The position numbers were made by a program, and so were the translations under genes. 64,000 bases of DNA, taken from NCBI GenBank assembly GCA_963833965.1, contig CAWHZZ010000003.1:124001-188000 (forward strand), read 5' to 3'. The number at the start of each line of letters is the position of its first letter. Position 1 is the first letter of the stretch. Shown in pieces: positions 8,764 to 16,114 of this stretch. This DNA is from CAJCIW01 sp963833965. Its GTDB lineage: Bacteria; Chlamydiota; Chlamydiia; Chlamydiales; Rhabdochlamydiaceae. The notes below the pieces were generated by a model. It did no database searches and was not told the origin of the DNA. It saw only the letters and a program-made list of their open reading frames with translations.

Positions 8764-9150
8764 TTGCAAGAAACGTCATGCTGTGAACAAAATGGCTATT
8801 GGGGGTATCACCTGATCCTCGATTGCCAAGGCTGCAATCGCGAAAAAATTACCGATCGCGCCAATTTGACAGCCTTTATCAAGACCCTCGTCAAAGAAAT
8901 TGACATGGTCGCCTACGGGGAGCCGGTCGTGGAACATTTTGCGACGCACGATCCGAGCAAAGCGGGATTTTCTTTAGTGCAATTGATTGAAACGAGCTCT
9001 ATCACAGGCCATTTCGTCGACAAAAACGGCGACGCCTATCTCGACGTGTTTTCATGCAAGCCCTTCGAGATTGAGGCGGTGAAAAAAGTCGTCAGGGAGT
9101 ATTTTCATCCTGAGAAAATTAAAACATTCTATCTGACTCGTCAGGCATAA
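8764..9150 (+). CDS. SpeD-like (S-adenosylmethionine decarboxylase family) protein
   Basis: The recognisable domain is about 120 residues, the size of the short Bacillus-type SpeD. It has GYHLILDCQGC near the N-terminus and a core LIETSSITGHF then AYLDVFSCKPFE that aligns with the pyruvoyl-forming region and the DVFTCG region of AdoMet decarboxylase. The usual ESHLS/T motif is replaced by ETSSIT, so serines are present for self-cleavage but the following histidine is not. Substrate may therefore differ. The reading frame is open back to ATG 8452, but the extra 104 residues are encoded by the repeat at 8459-8754 and look non-native. TTG 8764 is my best start; TTG 8746 and ATG 8452 remain possible. 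Confidence 0.65.
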   Translation: MQETSCCEQNGYWGYHLILDCQGCNREKITDRANLTAFIKTLVKEIDMVAYGEPVVEHFATHDPSKAGFSLVQLIETSSITGHFVDKNGDAYLDVFSCKPFEIEAVKKVVREYFHPEKIKTFYLTRQA

Positions 9151-9650
9151 AATTTCTTCCCTATAAGCCCCCAACTTGGGTTGGGGGTCAAGTTGTCATT
9201 CGGTATTTACATAACATCATTATAAGCCGCTTAAGCAGAAAACAGGCAGTTGTTTTTTTATAGCAAATAATGTAATTAACTCGTCGTTTATCAGCTTCAA
9301 TGGGAATTTTATTTATCCATCTGCGGAAAAAACCAGTGAAGGATGAACTGTTGGGGCACCCAGCTTGGAAACAGAATTTGAAGATTTAGCCTTCTCCGAA
9401 GTCGATGTGAATCAACACACATTTGATGACTTTTTCGACCCCAATGAATATTATCCCGAAAACATTCGGCCTCATTTGTTGATACTTCGAATATTCACAA
9501 TTACAGTTTAATTAATTTGCAAGGAGAAGGAAATTTTAGAAAAATTTCCCTCTTGATCCGCATTAAGAAAACGCCTACACTGATTGATGTTTAATTGAAT
9601 AATTGTTATATTAGTATTAATATTAATTTAAGTTTTAAAAAAAGGTTATT
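9151..9650. other. 500-base gap with a hairpin and an ORF remnant
   Basis: Just after the SpeD-like gene, CCCCCAAC at 9168-9175 and GTTGGGGG at 9180-9187 form a perfect stem with a TTGG loop but no T-run. Further on, a plus-strand stretch at about 9365-9511 (LETEFEDLAFSEV.. to TITV) is open for about 49 codons, is acidic, and has no convincing start. It may be a decayed gene fragment. The last 100 bases are AT-rich and probably hold the promoter of the next gene (TATATTAG near 9607). I see nothing else. Confidence 0.4.
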
Positions 9651-11474
9651 ATGGCAACAGGCTCAAATTTTAACAATGTAAGCTCAACTACTAAAACATC
9701 AACACTTTCTCCTCTTTCACCTACATTTACCCCGGGTAGCTCAGCTGCTAAAACATCAACACTTTCTCCTCTTTCACCTACATTTACCCCGGGTAGCTCA
9801 GCTGCTAAAACATCAACACTTTCTCCTCTTTCACCAGCATTTGCCCCGGGTAGCTCAACTGCTAAAACATCAACGCTTTCTCCTCTTTCTGAAGCGGAGA
9901 TAATCCCTACCAATTCGCACCCAACTTCTTCTTCAGTTCAACGCACAGAAGATTTATTTAAAAACGGCAAGAATTTTTATCCTCGTAATCGAGAAAAGCG
10001 AGATCAAATAGTTAATAATCAGAATGATGGCGCTCGTGAGTCTATTCTACAAATTATAAGTAATGACCCCCCCAGTAGCGACCGAAGCAGAGAAGTTACA
10101 AATCAGATTCGCAATTCCCCTACTCTTATTAAAGCATTAGAGATATTAACTGCTGCGAAATGTGGGTTGAATAATTACATTTTGTCGGCTCTTTTATTAA
10201 AAAAAGGAAGTTTCGAATTAAAAAAGAAGTTGTTTGATTTAAACGATAAATGGCGGAACAATTTCGTCTGCAATTCTTATATCAAAGCAGCTGGGAATAG
10301 TGGCGAATTCTCCGAGGCAAAGAGAGCTTTTGACATCGCAGAGGCCAATAAATGGCTCAATGATGTCGGATGCAATTCTTATATCAAAGCAGCTGGGGAC
10401 AATGGCAAGTTCTCCGAGGCAAAGAGAGCTTTTGACATCGCAGTGGATAATAAATGGCTCGATGATATCGCATGCGGCTCTTATATCAAAGCAGCTGGGG
10501 ACAATGGCAAGTTCTCCGAGGCAAAGAGAGCTTTTGACATCGCAGCGGACAATAAATGGCTCGATGATATCGCATGCGGCTCTTATATCAAAGCAGCTGG
10601 GGACAATGGCAAGTTCTCCGAGGCAAAGAGAGCTTTTAACATCGCAGAGGACAATAAATGGCTCAATGATATCACATGCGGCTCTTATATCAAAGCAGGT
10701 GGGGACAATAGCGAGTTCTCCGAGGCAAAGAGAGCTTTTGACATCGCAGAGGACAATAAATGGCTCAATGATATCACATGCGGCTCTTATATCAAAGCAG
10801 GTGGGGACAATAGCGAGTTCTCCGAGGCAAAGAGAGCTTTTAACATCGCAGAGGCCAATGAATGGCTCAATGGTGTCGTATGCGGCTCTTATATCAAAGC
10901 AGCTGGGGACAATAGCGAGTTCTCCGAGGCAAAGAGAGCTTTTGACATCGCAGAGGCCAATGAATGGCTCAATGGTGTCGTATGCGCCTCTTATATCAAA
11001 GCAGCTGGGGACAACGGCGAGTTCTCTGAGGCAAAGAGAGCTTTTGACATCGCAGAGAGGGTTCTTGATTTTTCAATACTACCAGAAGAGTCAAAAATTA
11101 TTCCATACGGTGCTTTTGTTGATGTTTTACTTTCTCAAAACAAAATTGATGAAGCAAACAAGTATTATGATGCCGTATCTAATCTTATGAATTTTTTGGA
11201 AAATGACAATAAGATTAATTTGCATTTTAATTCTCCTGTCGGCTTGGCATTAATAGCATCTGTTCGTTTTATTGAAAAAAACATCAATTTACAAACTGTG
11301 CAATTGATATGTGGCAACGGAAATCATAGCAAAAATTTAATAGACGGAATGCCTCCATTAAAAAAATATTTGCTTGACAATCTTCCCGAATATTTTCCAA
11401 ACAAAAAAATCACTGTGTCCATAGATGGAGGATCTCTATTGCTCGAAGACGAATTATTGGTCAAATACGAATAA
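9651..11474 (+). CDS. PPR-like repeat protein with Smr-like C-terminal domain
   Basis: A 607-residue protein in three parts. Residues 10-80 are a serine/threonine/proline-rich linker of about four 19-residue repeats (AKTSTLSPLSPTFTPGSS). Residues 207-478 are eight nearly identical 34-residue repeats of the form CGSYIKAAGDNGKFSEAKRA plus FDIAEDNKWLND, which match the helix-turn-helix pattern of pentatricopeptide (PPR) repeats. Degenerate units flank them at about 173 and 485. The tail at about 521-600 has INLHF and CGNGNHSK, which fit the LDxH and TGxGxHS motifs of Smr nucleases or nucleic-acid-binding domains. PPR proteins bind RNA and are mainly organellar. TPR-like repeats are the main alternative. 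AAAGG precedes the ATG. Confidence 0.75.
   Translation: MATGSNFNNVSSTTKTSTLSPLSPTFTPGSSAAKTSTLSPLSPTFTPGSSAAKTSTLSPLSPAFAPGSSTAKTSTLSPLSEAEIIPTNSHPTSSSVQRTEDLFKNGKNFYPRNREKRDQIVNNQNDGARESILQIISNDPPSSDRSREVTNQIRNSPTLIKALEILTAAKCGLNNYILSALLLKKGSFELKKKLFDLNDKWRNNFVCNSYIKAAGNSGEFSEAKRAFDIAEANKWLNDVGCNSYIKAAGDNGKFSEAKRAFDIAVDNKWLDDIACGSYIKAAGDNGKFSEAKRAFDIAADNKWLDDIACGSYIKAAGDNGKFSEAKRAFNIAEDNKWLNDITCGSYIKAGGDNSEFSEAKRAFDIAEDNKWLNDITCGSYIKAGGDNSEFSEAKRAFNIAEANEWLNGVVCGSYIKAAGDNSEFSEAKRAFDIAEANEWLNGVVCASYIKAAGDNGEFSEAKRAFDIAERVLDFSILPEESKIIPYGAFVDVLLSQNKIDEANKYYDAVSNLMNFLENDNKINLHFNSPVGLALIASVRFIEKNINLQTVQLICGNGNHSKNLIDGMPPLKKYLLDNLPEYFPNKKITVSIDGGSLLLEDELLVKYE
10269..11057 (+). repeat. 102-bp tandem repeat array inside the PPR-like gene
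   Basis: Eight direct copies of a 102-base unit encode the 34-residue repeats. Identity between copies is very high at the DNA level, so the array has expanded recently or is kept uniform by recombination. Because of this, a second frame is also open through the array (10300-11190), but that is an artefact. A separate 57-base tandem array of about four copies lies at 9681-9890 in the same gene. Copy number may vary between isolates. Confidence 0.9.
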
Positions 11475-11637
11475 GCGGAAGGTGTACGTATTTTGTGCTT
11501 CTTAATTTTGGGCAAAAAACTGCTTCGCGACGATATGGAGAGGGTCGCTAACGATTTATAAAATCTTTGCGTCTTGGTGACTTGCCGTCTTTGCGTTGAT
11601 TCCTAATGGTTGTGATCAAATAATCGTTGGCTAAAAA

Positions 11638-12411
11638 TCAAATTCGGCAGCGAGCGAATTTAGATCCAACCCAAGTGAAAACCTGTTCGCATTTGTCTGT
11701 AAATCTCATAAATAGTGGGCTACAAAAGGCCCAGCTTAAGCCGACGAGGGCGATCGAGCCGCTGCCGACGATGATGTCGGAGAGCCAGTGCGCTCCTGTG
11801 ATGAGGCGGGGCATGCAGAGAAATGCCGCATACAGACAAGCGAGTAGCCCTAAACGCCAGCCGGCGACGTAAGAAAAGGTGGCGGCGAAAAGAAGAGCCG
11901 TAGTCCCGTGATCGCCGGGAAAGCTTTTGGACGAATCGTCTTTGATCGAGAGCCAAGGGATCTCATCGGAGAGGCGAATACAGCCGTCGACGACACGGGT
12001 CGGGCTCAATCGAGTGATCTCGAGGTTTTGCCGGAATAGGATGCTATTGAAGAGGTAAATGATTGCGGAAACGACGATCACGCAGAAGAACAATTCGGAG
12101 ATTTTGCGGACCCTCAAGCCCGGGTGGGTTTTTCGCACGGCGGCGATGAAAAAACAAAGGAAGCAAAAATCTTCCACCCAATCGGCGAGCTTGTGATTGG
12201 CAAAGGCCCAAAAATGCTGCCATAGGGGGCGTCCCTTTAGGGTTGAATTCACCATTTTGAAAAACGCGACATCAATAACTTCCCAATAAACTTTTGTCAC
12301 AGTCCAAAATAAGCTGGCGAGCAGCAAAGCGGCGATGAGATGGCAGAGGAGCAACATCTTTAGTTTCCATGCTCTGGCGACAAAAGGAATATTTTCCAGG
12401 TGAGTGGTCAT
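11638..12411 (-). CDS. PAP2-family membrane phosphatase
   Basis: A 257-residue integral membrane protein with about six hydrophobic segments. The PAP2 signature is present as SKSFPGDHGTTALLF (motif 2, with the catalytic histidine) and PRLITGAHWLSDI (motif 3). Motif 1 (KxxxxxxRP) is not clear, although CIRLSDEIPW and DDSSKS lie in the right area. Members remove phosphate from undecaprenyl pyrophosphate, phosphatidate or lipid A at the periplasmic face. The next minus-strand genes upstream are LPS-transport permeases, so a lipid A or carrier-lipid role is plausible but unproven. A nested palindromic element separates it from lptG. Confidence 0.85.
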   Translation of the reverse strand: MTTHLENIPFVARAWKLKMLLLCHLIAALLLASLFWTVTKVYWEVIDVAFFKMVNSTLKGRPLWQHFWAFANHKLADWVEDFCFLCFFIAAVRKTHPGLRVRKISELFFCVIVVSAIIYLFNSILFRQNLEITRLSPTRVVDGCIRLSDEIPWLSIKDDSSKSFPGDHGTTALLFAATFSYVAGWRLGLLACLYAAFLCMPRLITGAHWLSDIIVGSGSIALVGLSWAFCSPLFMRFTDKCEQVFTWVGSKFARCRI

Positions 12412-12425
12412 TTTTAAAATCCTTT

Positions 12426-12742
12426 AGAGACTGTGAATGGATTCTTGTTAATTGCTTTTCGCGCTTTTTATTTCAGACTCTAATTAGGCACCTTGTCCTA
12501 GTTAATTAACTATGTACTGCGGCACCGAAATTAGAGTGTGTCGTTGAAAATTTATTGTTGCTTTTTGCGCCTTTTTCGAAGTTATTCCTTGGTCTAGTTA
12601 ATCAACGATGTCCTGCGGAATAATTTCAAAAACTGCGAAAAAATGCATCAAAAATCAACTAATAAATTTTCAACGACACACTCTTAGAGTCTGAAGGAAA
12701 AATCATCAAAAATCAAAATAACAAAATCCATTCACAGTCTCT
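12426..12742. repeat. palindromic element, family Q, outer copy interrupted by another Q element
   Basis: Left arm 12426-12495 (AGAGACTGTGAATGGATT.. through TTTCAGACTCTAATTAGG) pairs with a right arm that is split in two, about 12521-12533 and 12684-12742. The loop is CTTGTCCTAGTTAATTAACT followed by ATGTACTGCGG. Removing the inner element (12534-12683) and one TTA restores an unbroken right arm matching the left. The end of the right arm contains the last three codons and stop of lptG. The loop is conserved in the inner copy and at 40464. Confidence 0.8.
12534..12683. repeat. palindromic element, family Q, inner copy nested in the outer one
   Basis: The ends GAGTGTGTCGTTG and CAACGACACACTC are perfect inverted repeats that continue into AAAATTTATT arms. 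The arms carry GATTTTTGATGCATTTTTTC, and the centre is CTTGGTCTAGTTAATCAACG followed by ATGTCCTGCGG. It is flanked on both sides by TTA (12531-12533 and 12684-12686), which fits a short target duplication on insertion. Confidence 0.8.
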
Positions 12743-13814
12743 TACATGTTCGTTGACATTTCCATCCAAACCCGATTCCGATCAGCGAGAGTGGGCCGAG
12801 GATGGCCAAATAGGGAGAGGCGACGAGGTTTTCCCCTAAAATCACGGCGGCGTCCATCAATGCAAAAAAGGCCACAAAGCCGAATAACGCGATGGCGTAG
12901 GTCACAAAAATGGGGAGATTTCGGCTGTAGCGGAGGCAAAAGGGGGCGCCGGCGGCAATCACAAGAACCGAAAGAAACGGCATGGCAAGCTTGAAGAGAA
13001 AATGGGTCAACACTTGTGGGTATTCATAGGCTGTCGTCTTCGCCTTTTGGACGAGCATGCCAAACAATTCGCTTAAGCGGCGATTTTCTAAAGGAGTGTA
13101 TCCTTTGCCGGTCGGATCGGGCTGCCAGCGGAATTTGGCAAAGCGGAACTGCTCGAATGATTCGAGTTTTTCAAAATTGCCGTCCTTGTTGCGTTGAAGG
13201 TGGTCGACGTAGAATCCAATGGGATTTTCCGAGTCGATCGACAGCGACTTCATGCGCCATATCTCGTCAGAGGAGCGGACCCAAAACACATCGCGGAATG
13301 TTTTTTTATCGGGGTCGGCGATCTGGTAGATGATTTTAGAGCGGTCTTTGAGCCGCAGCACGTGGACGGGTTCTTTATGATGGTCGCTGTCCCGGTGCTT
13401 GAAATGTTCTCGTCGAAAGCGGTCGAGGTAATTGAGGGTGGATGGGAGAAGAAATTCGGAGCTTGCCAAATTAAAGAGGGCGCAGACCAGTGCGACGGAA
13501 AAGAAAGGCTGGAGGATTTTTTTGCGGGGAAAACCGGAAGACTGGAGGGCTATCAGCTCGCCGCGTACATTTAAGGAGAATAACACCTTCAGTGTCGAAA
13601 TCAGCAAAGCGAGCGGGATGAGGAGGTCTGCGCGTTTGATCAAGTGGAAAAAATAGTAGACGGCGATGTGGGTGATTTGAATCCGCTTGTCGGCAAAGAA
13701 GTCTTGCATATGCGTCGAATAATCGATCAATGCATAGAGGAAGAAAAAGCAGCCCAAGAAGAGGAAAAAGACCTTTAAAATTTCTCGCAAAAGATACCGC
13801 TGCCAGATTTTCAT
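12732..13814 (-). CDS. lptG: LPS export ABC transporter permease (YjgP/YjgQ family), probably LptG
   Basis: A 360-residue permease with hydrophobic helices near residues 10-35, 55-75 and 95-120 and three more at the C-terminus, separated by a beta-rich periplasmic domain. The first residues MKIWQRYLLREILKVFF are typical of the family. LptF/LptG pull LPS from the inner membrane for transport to the cell surface. The start ATG at 13814 overlaps the upstream gene's stop as ATGA, so the two are coupled. A longer in-frame start at 13973 lies inside that gene. The final Lys-Arg-Leu and stop codon are supplied by the palindromic element. Confidence 0.88.
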   Translation of the reverse strand: MKIWQRYLLREILKVFFLFLGCFFFLYALIDYSTHMQDFFADKRIQITHIAVYYFFHLIKRADLLIPLALLISTLKVLFSLNVRGELIALQSSGFPRKKILQPFFSVALVCALFNLASSEFLLPSTLNYLDRFRREHFKHRDSDHHKEPVHVLRLKDRSKIIYQIADPDKKTFRDVFWVRSSDEIWRMKSLSIDSENPIGFYVDHLQRNKDGNFEKLESFEQFRFAKFRWQPDPTGKGYTPLENRRLSELFGMLVQKAKTTAYEYPQVLTHFLFKLAMPFLSVLVIAAGAPFCLRYSRNLPIFVTYAIALFGFVAFFALMDAAVILGENLVASPYLAILGPLSLIGIGFGWKCQRTCKRL

Positions 13815-14905
13815 TCGACCCCCCCGCGGATCGCTTTGAGTCCGCGCAAAGAGAGCAGGATGATGATCGGATGGGGCAGCAAGTAGATCGAGGTGGAGAG
13901 CAGAGGCGAATGCCGAAGCGACTTGGCGGAAATGAAACAGATGAGATAAAAGGCCGCTAGGCCGATCGCCCATAATATCCCTTTTTTAGACCGGTTGCGG
14001 CCAATCTGCATGCCGAAGGCGATCCCGATCAATGTGAAAGTGAACGTCGCTAAAGAAAGGGAGACACGGCGCGCGATCTCTTCGCGGGCGATTTTGCTCA
14101 GCGCAAGCCGCTTTTTGACGACAAAGTCGTGTGCGACGATCATCCGGAGTGGGAGGTATTCGTAATTCATCGACCAGTCGACTGTTTGCAAAAATTGGCT
14201 TAAATTCGACGCTTTTGTGTTCATCTCGGCTTGATTTTCGATGACGAGATGGTCGAATCCCTCTCCCTTTTTGGGGTCGATGCTAGAAATTAAGGTCACC
14301 TGTTCTCCTTTGAGAAGATCCCCTTTCAAAGCGAGCTCTTTTGCCGACATCAGCGTTAGCCGTCCATTGGAGGAATTTTTGACGACGAGCAGAATGTCTT
14401 CCGCGTACCGGTTCGCCTTGAGCACGCCGATGTCGTAGTAGACGTTTTTCAATCGGACCAAACTCTCCTTTTGTAGCACGAACAGTGGATTGGACATCGC
14501 CATTTCATAGATCAACGTCTTAGAATAGCCGCGGCAACGAGGAGAGAGCTCTCCAGCAATCGTAAAATTGACGAGCGTTAGAAAGACGCCAGCAAATAAA
14601 AGCGGTGTTGCAATCGACCTCAATCCAAGGCCGCACGCGCGGAAAGCCGTCAGTTCGTGCGCTAGGCTCAGTCGCTGAAAGAGTAGGATGGCGGCAATCA
14701 AGGACGAGATCGGAATCGCCATTGGCAAAATGTAGGGGATTTGAAGGAGCGTGAACAGCGCTACTTTGAGCACAGGAGCGCCGGATGTAGCAAACCGCGC
14801 AATGTCTTGAAAGCGCAAGACGATCAAGACGCTGATGAAAGAGGTCACACAGAGCAGGAAGACCTGAAAATAGTTACGCAGCAGGTAACGCCAAAGAAGC
14901 GGCAT
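13811..14905 (-). CDS. lptF: LPS export ABC transporter permease (YjgP/YjgQ family), probably LptF
   Basis: A 364-residue permease beginning MPLLWRYLLRNYFQVFLLC, with helices at the N-terminus (about 10-35, 50-80 and 100-120) and near the C-terminus, and a periplasmic beta-jellyroll between. The family motif RLSLAHELTAFRACGLG, the coupling-helix region, is present. I chose ATG 14905; the ORF extends to 15079, but the extra residues are unlike the family and run into the divergent tilS. It is the first gene of the lptF-lptG pair. Which of the two is F and which is G is inferred from order only. Confidence 0.85.
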   Translation of the reverse strand: MPLLWRYLLRNYFQVFLLCVTSFISVLIVLRFQDIARFATSGAPVLKVALFTLLQIPYILPMAIPISSLIAAILLFQRLSLAHELTAFRACGLGLRSIATPLLFAGVFLTLVNFTIAGELSPRCRGYSKTLIYEMAMSNPLFVLQKESLVRLKNVYYDIGVLKANRYAEDILLVVKNSSNGRLTLMSAKELALKGDLLKGEQVTLISSIDPKKGEGFDHLVIENQAEMNTKASNLSQFLQTVDWSMNYEYLPLRMIVAHDFVVKKRLALSKIAREEIARRVSLSLATFTFTLIGIAFGMQIGRNRSKKGILWAIGLAAFYLICFISAKSLRHSPLLSTSIYLLPHPIIILLSLRGLKAIRGGVE

Positions 14906-14978
14906 GAATCTCCAAAAGTTGAGTGTAGTATAAGAAAAAATGGTAATTCTTTGAACAATTTTGCTATCATCGCTATGC

Positions 14979-15935
14979 ATGAAAGATTTATTGCTCCTGC
15001 ACTTGAGAAAATTTTTGAAGTCTAGGCTGCTTCCGCATCGGCCTCTCTTAGTCGGATATTCGGGTGGACCGGACTCCAAAGCGCTTCTGAACCTGTTGAT
15101 CGAGTGCCGCCGCTTTTTCCTCTTGGAGCTGCATGTTGCCCATATCGACCACGGTTGGCGGCCGGAAAGTAAAGCGGAAGCGGAAATGCTTAGTGAAGAG
15201 CTAAAAGTCTTAAATTTGCCATTTTACCTTAAAACCCTCTCTCTAAGCGACTTTCAGTCAGGGAACGCTGAAGAGCAGGGGAGACGGCACCGACTAGAAT
15301 TTTTCGAAAAAATTTACTCCGAAATCGGCGCACAGGCCTTATTGCTGGGCCACCACGCAGGCGATCAGTCCGAGACTGTCTTGAAACGCGTTTTTGAGGG
15401 AGCCTCCCTCTTTTCCCTTTCTGGGCTCGCTGCTGAAAGTGTCCTCTGTGGAATGCAAATTTGGCGGCCGCTGCTGGGTACAGAAAAAAAACAGCTAATC
15501 GAATGGCTTTCCAAAAGAAATTTAAATTATATCGAAGACTCGACGAACAAAAGCTTAAAATTTTTGCGGGGGAAGATGCGCCAGCAGCTGCTGCCGATGA
15601 TTACTGATGCGTTTGGAAAGGAGATCGGCGGCAATCTTTGCCGGCTCGGCGACGAATCAAAAGAAATAAAAGAGTATTTTAATGACCTTAACAAGCCCAT
15701 CTTAAAGTCGATCAGAAAAGGGAGCCTCGACCTCAACCCGTTCCTCCCGATGCCCCTTATCCAGATAAAATTTTTGATCAGGGGATGGTTAGAGCAAGAG
15801 CGAATTTCTGTATCGCGGCAGATCGTCGACGGAATCGCCGAGGCGCTGAAGGAGGGCGCACACAAGAAAATTTTTAATTGCAAAGAGGGGGAGCTTAATA
15901 TTAATAAAGGGGTAATTGGCTTTAACAAATTGTAA
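14979..15935 (+). CDS. tilS: tRNA(Ile)-lysidine synthase TilS
   Basis: A 318-residue ATPase that converts C34 to lysidine in the CAU-anticodon tRNA-Ile. The PP-loop SGGPDSKALL is at about residues 29-38, and LLGHHAGDQSETV, typical of TilS, is near 129. The C-terminal region is shorter than in E. coli (432 residues), as in many bacteria. I chose the ATG at 14979; a TTG at 14961 adds six residues. There is no clear ribosome site for either. The gene diverges from lptF with a 73-base gap. The neighbour order lptF/G–tilS–ftsH matches Chlamydia. Confidence 0.93.
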   Translation: MKDLLLLHLRKFLKSRLLPHRPLLVGYSGGPDSKALLNLLIECRRFFLLELHVAHIDHGWRPESKAEAEMLSEELKVLNLPFYLKTLSLSDFQSGNAEEQGRRHRLEFFEKIYSEIGAQALLLGHHAGDQSETVLKRVFEGASLFSLSGLAAESVLCGMQIWRPLLGTEKKQLIEWLSKRNLNYIEDSTNKSLKFLRGKMRQQLLPMITDAFGKEIGGNLCRLGDESKEIKEYFNDLNKPILKSIRKGSLDLNPFLPMPLIQIKFLIRGWLEQERISVSRQIVDGIAEALKEGAHKKIFNCKEGELNINKGVIGFNKL

Positions 15936-16114
15936 TTAAATTATATTTTTTATCAAATCAAGACAAATTATTCAGTTTTTGTTATGATGAGGAAACCGGG
16001 TGCCTGCCTGTAGAAATTGGGCATCGATGATGTCCTTTACTTTAATCACCGGGCAGTGGTTTAATTCGTCATCTGGGGTATTGAGAATCTGACATCCCAA
16101 AGAGTTAAAAATCT

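Noticed and set aside
9635..9913. A minus-strand open frame with GERGESVDVLAAELPGVN repeats
   Set aside because: It is the antisense of the 57-base tandem repeat at the start of the PPR-like gene and has no start signal.
10300..11190. A 296-codon open frame on the plus strand inside the PPR-like gene
   Set aside because: It exists only because the 102-base unit is a multiple of three, so any stop-free alternate frame stays open through all copies. The in-frame gene has the domain pattern and a ribosome site.
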